From NCBI GenBank assembly GCA_029858545.1, contig JAOUFA010000236.1:1-6049 (forward strand): a DNA stretch of 6,049 bases, written 5' to 3'. The notes below the pieces were generated by a model. That model made no database searches, was not told the DNA's origin, and saw only the letters and a list, made by a program, of their open reading frames with translations. Positions 1-5,181 of the stretch are shown here, one piece after another. The DNA comes from Betaproteobacteria bacterium. Lineage in GTDB: Bacteria; Pseudomonadota; Gammaproteobacteria; Burkholderiales; SG8-39. The stretch's first letter is position 1. Each line of letters begins with the position of its first letter. Made by a program: the position numbers and the translations under genes.

Positions 1-19
1 TTACAGGACTTCCCCCTCC

Positions 20-38
20 TGCGGGCGACTCTCCCGCA
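20..38 (-). other. Short hairpin just past the tRNA-Ser 3' end
   Basis: A perfect 6-bp inverted repeat, TGCGGG/CCCGCA with a 7-base loop, begins two bases after the encoded CCA of the tRNA. On the transcribed (minus) strand it is followed by GGAGGGGGAAG rather than a T run, so it lacks the second half of an intrinsic terminator. It may protect or guide processing of the tRNA 3' end, or be chance in GC-rich DNA. What follows is outside the window. Confidence 0.3.
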
Positions 39-39
39 C

Positions 40-127
40 TGGCGGAAGGGGTGGGATTCGAACCCACGAGGGCTTGCGCCCTGCCGGTTTTCAAGACCGG
101 TGCAATCGGCCACTCTGCCACCCTTCC
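40..127 (-). tRNA. tRNA-Ser (anticodon UGA), with encoded CCA
   Basis: Read on the minus strand this folds as a complete class II tRNA. The acceptor stem is GGAAGGG paired with CCCTTCC, followed by discriminator G and an encoded CCA at 42-40. The anticodon stem CCGGT/ACCGG encloses loop CTTGAAA, with anticodon TGA at plus-strand 91-93. A long GC-rich variable arm (AGGGC-GCAA-GCCCT) is the hallmark of a serine tRNA. The T arm is GTGGG-TTCGAAT-CCCAC. A UGA anticodon reads UCA and related UCN serine codons. The gene is divergent from yccA. No CDS can be defined in the 39 bases beyond its 3' end. Confidence 0.97.
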
Positions 128-194
128 TCGCACACGGGTTCTCACCGTCTGTTCCGCGTACGTGTCCCACGAAACCCCGCTCAGCGGGATGCGG

Positions 195-200
195 ATTGTA
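195..200 (-). promoter_or_regulatory. Candidate -10 box for tRNA-Ser
   Basis: On the minus strand TACAAT matches the sigma-70 -10 consensus at 5 of 6 positions. The expected -35 position at 17-base spacing (plus-strand 218-223) reads ATCAGA, only 3 of 6. The bases just after the -10 box (CCGCATCCCGC) are GC-rich, which resembles the discriminator of stringently controlled stable-RNA promoters. Transcription would start about 60 bases before the tRNA, leaving a leader with a small CCCGC/GCGGG hairpin at 176-188. This is inferred from sequence only. Confidence 0.4.
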
Positions 201-227
201 TCGCCTCCCCCAATCATTCTGATCCGC

Positions 228-255
228 TTGCAACTTGGGGCCGATTTGGTAGTCT
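228..255 (+). promoter_or_regulatory. Weak candidate sigma-70 promoter for yccA
   Basis: TTGCAA (228-233, 4 of 6 to TTGACA) is followed after 16 bases by TAGTCT (250-255, 3 of 6 to TATAAT). A shifted -10 reading, TCTTAT at 253-258, is also possible but gives a 19-base spacer. yccA has no gene upstream on its own strand, so a promoter must lie in the 166-base spacer 128-293. This pair is the best placed match I see, and it is weak. I saw nothing else in the spacer apart from the tRNA promoter candidate. Confidence 0.25.
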
Positions 256-279
256 TATCCGGTGTCACAACTGATTTTC

Positions 280-285
280 AAGGAG
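280..285 (+). promoter_or_regulatory. Ribosome binding site of yccA
   Basis: AAGGAG lies 8 bases before the ATG at 294. This fixes the start of yccA against the longer open frame reaching back to 51, which would run through the tRNA gene. Confidence 0.85.
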
Positions 286-293
286 ACTCGTGC

Positions 294-1022
294 ATGCAAC
301 CTGAACTGAAGCCGATCCGTACCGACAACCAGCCTGGCGGCTATACCGGCTGGGAACGCGGCGCGGATGCCTCCGCCACCCCGGAAGCACAAAAGGTCCT
401 CCGCAACACCTACCTCTTGCTCGCGCTGACGATGGTGCCGACCATCGCCGGGGCGCTGCTCGGCATGGCCACCGGATCGATCATCCTGCAGCACCCGATC
501 ATCAGCACGTTCGTGATGCTCGGCGCGGTGATCGGCCTGCAGTTCGCCATCGCCGCGCACCGCAACAGCGCGCTCGGCATCGTGCTGCTGCTGCTGATGA
601 CCGGTCTGCTCGGCTGGTGGCTCGGACCGATCCTCAATTTCGCACTCGCGTTGAAGAACGGCATGCAGCTCGTCGGCTACGCCGCCGGCGCGACCGGCAT
701 CATCTTCCTTGCGATGGGGGCGATCGCCACCAACGTGAAGCGCGACTTCAGCTTCATGGGCAAGTTTCTGATGGTCGGCATGATCGCATTGCTCGTCGCG
801 ATGATCGCCAACATGTTCCTGCAGATCCCGGCGCTCGCGCTGACGATCTCGACCCTGGTGATCGTGGTGTTCTCGCTGTTCCTGGTCTACGACCTGAACC
901 GCATCGTACGCGGCGGCGAAACCAATTACGTGATGGCCACCACCGGCGTGTACATGAGCCTGTACAACATCTTCGCCAACCTGCTGTCGATTCTGCTCGC
1001 GCTTGGCGGAAATCGCGAGTAA
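294..1022 (+). CDS. yccA: Bax inhibitor-1/YccA family inner-membrane protein
   Basis: A 242-residue polytopic membrane protein of the BI-1 (UPF0005) family, closest in character to E. coli YccA. YccA is known as a substrate and modulator of the FtsH protease and interacts with its HflK/HflC partners. A hydrophilic N-terminal tail (about 1-36) precedes seven hydrophobic segments near 38-58, 65-87, 92-112, 123-146, 157-176, 180-198 and 213-236. In E. coli a cytosolic N-terminal tail is what FtsH grips, and a similar tail is present here. The family signature is clear at the end: VYDLNRI with D200, GGETNY (207-212) and SLYNIF (222-227), as in YccA. The second aspartate of the YetJ-type proton sensor is replaced by S222. 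The start is ATG 294 with an 8-base spaced AAGGAG. It is monocistronic, with its own terminator 25 bases downstream. The family call is firm; FtsH modulation is inferred by homology. Confidence 0.93.
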   Translation: MQPELKPIRTDNQPGGYTGWERGADASATPEAQKVLRNTYLLLALTMVPTIAGALLGMATGSIILQHPIISTFVMLGAVIGLQFAIAAHRNSALGIVLLLLMTGLLGWWLGPILNFALALKNGMQLVGYAAGATGIIFLAMGAIATNVKRDFSFMGKFLMVGMIALLVAMIANMFLQIPALALTISTLVIVVFSLFLVYDLNRIVRGGETNYVMATTGVYMSLYNIFANLLSILLALGGNRE

Positions 1023-1047
1023 GCAAGCCGCTTGGTCGGCAACTCTC

Positions 1048-1078
1048 AAAGGGCGCCGCAAGGCGCCCTTTGTTTTTT
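1048..1078 (+). terminator. Intrinsic terminator of yccA, possibly bidirectional
   Basis: A perfect 10-bp stem AAAGGGCGCC/GGCGCCCTTT closes a GCAA (GNRA) tetraloop and is followed by GTTTTTT, a textbook rho-independent terminator for yccA 25 bases past its stop. The rlmD stop (1091-1093) faces it from the other side. On the minus strand the hairpin starts about 20 bases after that stop. There the stem ends in CCCTTT but is followed by GAGAG, so termination of the minus-strand operon would be weaker. Confidence 0.93.
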
Positions 1079-1090
1079 GGGTCGCGCCGG

Positions 1091-2416
1091 CTAGCGCTCG
1101 AACAGCGCGATCGACTCGACGTGCGCGGTATGCGGGAACATGTTGACCACGCCCGCCGCAACGAAACGGAAACCCTGCTCGCGCACCAGTTCCCCCGCGT
1201 CGCGCGCGAGCGTCGCCCGGTCGCAGGACACGTAGACGATGCGCAGCGGCCAGCCGGCCGGCAGCGATTTGACAACGTGCGCCGCGCCGTCGCGCGGCGG
1301 ATCGATCAGCAGCTTGTCGAACGGCCCCAGCGCGGCGAGCCTGGCCGGATCGATGCGAAACAGATCGTCGGTGACGAAGCGCGCGCGGTCGCCGAGGCCG
1401 TTCGCCGCCGCATTGGCCGCGGCGCGGGCAACCAGCCCGGCATTGCCCTCGATGCCGAGCACCTGCGCGCCGAGCCGCGCGATCGGCAGCGAGAAATTCC
1501 CGAGTCCACAGAAGAAGTCGCCGATCCTTTCCCCCTCGCGCGGATCGAGCAGCCGCATCGCACGCGCAACCAGCACGCGGTTCAGCGCATGGTTCACCTG
1601 CGTGAAGTCGGTCGGCCGAAACTCCATGCGCAAATCGAATTCGGGTAGGAGATAGGCGGGCAACCCCGCCCCAGGCGGATGAAATGCATAGGCGGTATCC
1701 GGCCCGCGCGGCTGCAGCCAGGCGCAAACCCGATGCAGTTCGGCAAAAGCGCGCAGCCGCGCCTCGTCGTCTTCGCTGAGCGGCTCCAGATTGCGGAACA
1801 CCAGCACGATTTCCGCTTCGCCCACCGCCAGCTCGATCTGCGGCATGCGCTCGCGGATCGAAAGCGTGTCGGCGAACTCGCGCAACGCCGGCAGCAGGCG
1901 CGAGACCGGGTCGGGCAGCACCGGGCACTCGCGCATATCGGCGACATAGCTCGATTCGCGCTCATGAAAACCGATCAGCACGCCGTTCTTCTTCGCGACG
2001 CGACGCGCAGTGAGCCGCGCGCGATGGCGGTAGCCCCAGTCCTCGCCGTAGATCGGCGCGAGCAGGATCTCGGGCCGCACGCCGCCGATACGCTCGAGGT
2101 TCTCCTCGAGACCCAGTTGCTTCGCGGCGACTTGCGTGCGCGAGTCGGCGTGCTGCGTCGCGCAACCGCCGCACACGCCGAAATTCGGGCAGCGCGGCGT
2201 GCGGCGCGCGCTGGAAGCGTGCAGGATCGCGACCGTGCGCGCGACATCGAACGAGCGCTTGCTGTGCAGGATCTCGGCCTCGACGCGCTCGCCGGGCAGC
2301 GCGCCCTCGACGAACACCACCTTGCCGTCGGCCTGGCGCGCGACGCCGCGCCCCTCGGCGTCGAGCGTGTCGATCGTCAGCGCCACGCGCAACGCGGACG
2401 TGGCGGGATTGCGCAC
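1091..2416 (-). CDS. rlmD: 23S rRNA (uracil-1939-C5)-methyltransferase RlmD
   Basis: A 441-residue SAM-dependent enzyme that methylates C5 of U1939 in 23S rRNA (E. coli RlmD/RumA: 433 residues). Order of parts: an N-terminal TRAM-type RNA-binding domain (about 9-60, with LDAEGRGVAR); four Fe-S ligands C76, C82, C85 (CPNFGVCGGC) and C164 (RECP); then the Rossmann methyltransferase domain. That domain carries TDFTQVN (269-275), the SAM loop GDFFCGLGNF (299-308), DPPRDGA (372-378), the catalytic nucleophile C398 in VSCDRATLARD, and the general base E434 near the C terminus. The start is GTG at 2416, with AAGGAG 8 bases upstream inside the end of the exonuclease gene. The open frame continues upstream to 2635, but that stretch overlaps the exonuclease and carries no family sequence. 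It is the last gene of the operon, 5 bases after the exonuclease stop. All catalytic and cluster residues are present. Confidence 0.96.
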   Translation of the reverse strand: MRNPATSALRVALTIDTLDAEGRGVARQADGKVVFVEGALPGERVEAEILHSKRSFDVARTVAILHASSARRTPRCPNFGVCGGCATQHADSRTQVAAKQLGLEENLERIGGVRPEILLAPIYGEDWGYRHRARLTARRVAKKNGVLIGFHERESSYVADMRECPVLPDPVSRLLPALREFADTLSIRERMPQIELAVGEAEIVLVFRNLEPLSEDDEARLRAFAELHRVCAWLQPRGPDTAYAFHPPGAGLPAYLLPEFDLRMEFRPTDFTQVNHALNRVLVARAMRLLDPREGERIGDFFCGLGNFSLPIARLGAQVLGIEGNAGLVARAAANAAANGLGDRARFVTDDLFRIDPARLAALGPFDKLLIDPPRDGAAHVVKSLPAGWPLRIVYVSCDRATLARDAGELVREQGFRFVAAGVVNMFPHTAHVESIALFER

Positions 2417-2421
2417 GCCGC

Positions 2422-3201
2422 TCACTCCTTCCAGCGGTCGAGGAACTCGCGCCAGTGCCCGCCCTTTTGCTTTTCCAGGAAAGCGCGCAGCAGCGCGCAT
2501 TCGCTGCGATAACGCTCGGGCGTGTAAACGCCGCGCAACTGCAGAAAACGCAGATAGAGCAGGTAGGTATTGGCGCAGTCGGCCTCGCAGTAGTCGCGGA
2601 TACGCTGCACCTCGCCGGCGCGAAATTGTTTCCACACCGCGCCGCCCTCCATGCCGATCTTGCCCGGGAACCCGGCGAGCCGCGCGACCTCATCGAGCGG
2701 CGCGTTGTTCCTCGGCTGGTACATCGCGAGCACGTCCATCAGATCGAGGTGGCGCGTATGGTAGCGGTTGACGTAATTGTTGTAGCGGAAATCTCGATCC
2801 TCGTCGCCCCACTCCCAGAAGCGCGGCGCGCTCACGCCGTTGGCAAGCGCCCGATAGTTCAGCGCCGGCAGGTCGAACCCGCCGCCGTTCCACGACACGA
2901 GTTGCGGCACGTAGCGCTCGATCCCCTCGTAGAAGCGCTGGATCGTGGCACGCTCGTCCTCGAGCGGCGCGCCGATCGACCAGATGCGGATCTGCTCGGC
3001 GTCGCGCATCACGCAGGAGATCACCAGCACGCGGTGAAGATGGACCTGCAGGAAGTCGCTCCCGCCGGTCTGCGCGCGGCGGCGCTCGAAGGCCTGCTCG
3101 GCCACCTCGTCGTCGCTGACCGAATCGGCGATGCCGTGGATGCGCCGCAGCCCCGCGCAGTCGGGCACGGTCTCGATATCGAAGGCAAGGATCGGTGTCA
3201 G
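2422..3201 (-). CDS. Predicted 3'-5' exonuclease, PolB-like DnaQ fold (PF10108/COG3298 type), CTG start
   Basis: A predicted 259-residue stand-alone DEDD exonuclease resembling the proofreading domain of family-B DNA polymerases, with no polymerase domain attached. Visible motifs: Exo I FDIET with D8 and E10; Exo II SWNGGGFDLP with D110; a middle HLDLMD (151-156); and Exo III YCEADC with Y204 and D208. These are the acidic residues expected to bind two metal ions. The substrate and role of this family are poorly known. No ATG, GTG or TTG lies between the in-frame cysM stop (3216-3214) and Exo I. The only plausible start is CTG at 3201, giving (M)TPILAFDIET, the N terminus I would expect of the family; ATC at 3204 is a less likely alternative. 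The GTG at 3168 would remove D8 and E10. No good Shine-Dalgarno site is seen, so translation probably depends on ribosomes finishing cysM 12 bases upstream. The exonuclease assignment is strong and the exact start is inferred. Confidence 0.88.
   Translation of the reverse strand: MTPILAFDIETVPDCAGLRRIHGIADSVSDDEVAEQAFERRRAQTGGSDFLQVHLHRVLVISCVMRDAEQIRIWSIGAPLEDERATIQRFYEGIERYVPQLVSWNGGGFDLPALNYRALANGVSAPRFWEWGDEDRDFRYNNYVNRYHTRHLDLMDVLAMYQPRNNAPLDEVARLAGFPGKIGMEGGAVWKQFRAGEVQRIRDYCEADCANTYLLYLRFLQLRGVYTPERYRSECALLRAFLEKQKGGHWREFLDRWKE
2425..2430 (-). promoter_or_regulatory. Ribosome binding site of rlmD, within the exonuclease gene
   Basis: AAGGAG on the minus strand forms the last two sense codons (Lys-Glu) of the exonuclease and lies 8 bases before the GTG at 2416. 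It decides the rlmD start and implies that translation of the two genes is coupled. Confidence 0.85.
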
Positions 3202-3213
3202 GATCGCGCCCGT

Positions 3214-4125
3214 TCAGTCGGGGAAGATACCCGTCGACAAATAGCGGTCGCCACGATCGCAGACGATGGCGACGATCACCGCGTTCTGCACCGTGCTCGC
3301 CACGCGCAGTGCGACGTGCAGCGCGCCGCCCGACGAAATGCCGGCGAAGATTCCTTCCTCGCGCGCCAGGCGCCGCGCCATCTGTTCGGCGTCGGCCTGG
3401 CTGACATACTCCAGCCGATCGACGCGCGCCTTGTCGTAGATCTTCGGCAGGTAGGCCTCGGGCCATTTGCGGATGCCCGGAATCTGCGAACCTTCCTCCG
3501 GCTGACAGCCGATCACCTCGATTCTCGGGTTGTGCTCCTTGAAGAAGCGCGAACAGCCCATGATCGTGCCGGTGGTGCCCATGCTCGAAACGAAGTGGGT
3601 AATGCGCCCTTCGGTATCGCGCCAGATCTCGGGCGCGGTGCTCTCGTAGTGAGCGAGCGGGTTGTCCGGATTGGCGAACTGATCGAGCATGATGCCCCGG
3701 CCTTCGCGCACCATCGCCTCGGCGAGGTCGCGTGCCGCCTCCATGCCGCCCTTTTGCGGCGTCAGCACGATTTCGGCGCCGAACGCGCGCATCGTCTGGC
3801 GGCGCTCGATCGAAAGGTGCTCGGGCATGATCAGGACCATGCGGTAGCCGCGTATCGCCGCCGCCATCGCAAGCGCGATGCCGGTGTTGCCCGAGGTCGG
3901 TTCGATCAGCGTGTCGCCGGGTTTGATCGTGCCGCGCGACTCGGCGCCGCGGATCATCGAGATCGCGGGACGGTCCTTCACCGATCCGGCCGGATTGTTG
4001 CCCTCGAGCTTGGCGAGCACGACATTCCTGCTGCGGCGGTTGTCCTCGCCCGGCAGCCGCTGCAGGCGCACCAGCGGCGTCTCGCCGATGAAATCCTCGA
4101 CCGTGCGATCGATCGCGCGCTTCAC
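3214..4125 (-). CDS. cysM: Cysteine synthase B (O-acetylserine sulfhydrylase B, CysM)
   Basis: A 303-residue PLP enzyme, the same length as E. coli CysM, that makes cysteine from O-acetylserine and sulfide; the E. coli enzyme also accepts thiosulfate. The PLP lysine is K50 in NNPAGSVKDRPA. The form KDRPAISMI after it is of the CysM rather than the CysK type (CysK has KCRIGANM-like sequence). PTSGNTG (77-83) is the substrate loop, GTTGT (183-187) grips the PLP phosphate, and GISSGG (262-267) supplies the serine near the PLP ring nitrogen. The C terminus GDRYLSTGIFPD is also typical of CysM. The start is GTG at 4125, overlapping the hldD stop by four bases (GTGA). No Shine-Dalgarno is evident, so it is probably translated by coupling to hldD. 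The open frame extends upstream, but that part lies over hldD and is not homologous sequence. Confidence 0.95.
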   Translation of the reverse strand: MKRAIDRTVEDFIGETPLVRLQRLPGEDNRRSRNVVLAKLEGNNPAGSVKDRPAISMIRGAESRGTIKPGDTLIEPTSGNTGIALAMAAAIRGYRMVLIMPEHLSIERRQTMRAFGAEIVLTPQKGGMEAARDLAEAMVREGRGIMLDQFANPDNPLAHYESTAPEIWRDTEGRITHFVSSMGTTGTIMGCSRFFKEHNPRIEVIGCQPEEGSQIPGIRKWPEAYLPKIYDKARVDRLEYVSQADAEQMARRLAREEGIFAGISSGGALHVALRVASTVQNAVIVAIVCDRGDRYLSTGIFPD

Positions 4126-5126
4126 TTGGCGTTCGGCTGCGCGAGCAGATGGGCCACGTACGAGCCGACTCCCTTTTCGACCGTCTGGAAAGCGCGCCCG
4201 TAGCCCGCGGCGCGCAGCATCGAGAGGTCCGCTTCGGTGTAGCTCTGGTACTTGCCGATCAGCTGGGTCGGGAAAGCGACGTATTCGACCAATCCCTGCG
4301 CGACCATCTGTTCGAGACTCAGCTCCGCCTCGTTGCGCGAGGTACGCACGCCGTTGACCACCGCGCGCGCGACGTCGTTGAACGGCTGGGCATGCCCGGT
4401 TCCGCAATTGAACACCCCGGAAATTTCGCGGTGCTCGAGAAACCACAGATTCACGTCGACCACGTCGTCGACATGCACGAAGTCGCGCTTCTGGCCGCCG
4501 TCGGGAAATCCGTCCGAGCCGACGAACAGCTTCACCTTGCCCTCGGCGAGGAACTGGTTGACGGCGTGGAATGCCACCGAGGCCATGCGACCCTTGTGCG
4601 CTTCGTTCGGACCGTAGACGTTGAAGTAGCGAAAACCCGCGATCTGCGATCCGCCCCCGTCGATCGCGCGGCGCACGTACTGATCGAACAGGAACTTGGA
4701 ATAGCCGTAGATATTGAGCGGCGCCTCGTTGGCGCGCTCCTCGCGAAACACGCGTCCCGATCCGTACACCGAGGCCGACGACGCGTAGAGGAAGGGGATC
4801 TCCTCTTCCTGGCACCAGTCGAGCAGCGCGCACGAATAGCGGTAGTTGTTCTCCATCATGTAGCGCCCGTCGGTCTCCATGGTGTCCGAGCAGGCGCCCT
4901 GGTGGAACACCGCCTCGAACGCCCCCTCGAACTCGTTCGCCTCGAGCCGGGCGAGAAATTCGCGCTTATCCAGGTAGTCGTGGATCTCGCAGCCGACCAG
5001 GTTGCGGAACTTGTCGGCACGCTGCAAATTGTCCACCGCGAGAATTTCGTCGATACCCGCATGGTTGAGCGCCGCGACGAGACGCGAACCGATGAAACCG
5101 GCGGCACCGGTGACGACGTAGTACAT
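4122..5126 (-). CDS. hldD: ADP-L-glycero-D-manno-heptose 6-epimerase HldD
   Basis: A 334-residue short-chain dehydrogenase/reductase-type epimerase that converts ADP-D-glycero-D-manno-heptose to ADP-L-glycero-D-manno-heptose, the last step before heptose is added to the LPS inner core in the cytoplasm. The NAD(P)-binding loop TGAAGFIGS is at residues 6-14. The serine region is SSAS (116-119). The catalytic pair Y140 and K144 lies in IYGYSKFLFDQY, and K178 lies in EAHKGRM; these numbers match those I recall for the E. coli enzyme. DFVHVDD (215-221) and FNCGTG (239-244) are further extended-SDR signatures. The start is ATG 5126, with AAGGG (5135-5139) 8 bases upstream. The longer open frame to 5273 overlaps the kinase and is not used. 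It follows the heptose kinase by 55 bases and overlaps cysM by four. Confidence 0.97.
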   Translation of the reverse strand: MYYVVTGAAGFIGSRLVAALNHAGIDEILAVDNLQRADKFRNLVGCEIHDYLDKREFLARLEANEFEGAFEAVFHQGACSDTMETDGRYMMENNYRYSCALLDWCQEEEIPFLYASSASVYGSGRVFREERANEAPLNIYGYSKFLFDQYVRRAIDGGGSQIAGFRYFNVYGPNEAHKGRMASVAFHAVNQFLAEGKVKLFVGSDGFPDGGQKRDFVHVDDVVDVNLWFLEHREISGVFNCGTGHAQPFNDVARAVVNGVRTSRNEAELSLEQMVAQGLVEYVAFPTQLIGKYQSYTEADLSMLRAAGYGRAFQTVEKGVGSYVAHLLAQPNAK

Positions 5127-5134
5127 GTTGAAGG

Positions 5135-5146
5135 CCCTTTTCTTCC
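5135..5146 (-). promoter_or_regulatory. Ribosome binding site of hldD
   Basis: The purine-rich run GGAAGAAAAGGG on the minus strand ends 8 bases before the hldD ATG at 5126. It supports this start over in-frame codons further upstream. The 55-base gap 5127-5181 shows no terminator or convincing promoter, consistent with co-transcription with the kinase gene. Confidence 0.65.
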
Positions 5147-5181
5147 GCTCAAGATCCGATCCTGCGCACAACCGCCTGCGC

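Noticed and set aside
51..293. N-terminal extension of the yccA open frame back to an ATG at 51
   Set aside because: The extension runs antisense through the tRNA-Ser gene and has no family sequence. ATG 294 has a well-spaced AAGGAG.
1024..1034. Small palindrome CAAGC-C-GCTTG after the yccA stop
   Set aside because: Five base pairs with a one-base loop cannot fold usefully, and the true terminator follows at once.
617..1648. A 343-codon open frame on the plus strand continuing past yccA
   Set aside because: It is out of frame with yccA, passes through its terminator and then runs antisense to rlmD. No recognisable domain.
255..1928. A 557-codon open frame on the minus strand
   Set aside because: It crosses yccA antisense and rlmD out of frame, through the terminator hairpin. 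It is made of low-complexity Arg/Ala/His/Gln sequence.
2417..2635. Longer N terminus for RlmD
   Set aside because: It overlaps the exonuclease coding region out of frame. GTG 2416 has an ideally spaced AAGGAG and gives the usual family length.
2422..3168. Exonuclease starting at GTG 3168
   Set aside because: This would remove the Exo I residues D8 and E10, which are encoded immediately upstream in the same frame with no stop between.
3188..3205. Direct repeat GATCCT twice around the proposed exonuclease start
   Set aside because: Two 6-base copies 12 bases apart are not notable in this composition and have no clear role.
2455..4203. A 582-codon open frame on the plus strand
   Set aside because: It lies antisense to the exonuclease, cysM and the end of hldD. 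It is rich in Arg, Ala, His and Asp, as expected from the reverse complement of GC-rich genes, and no family is recognisable.
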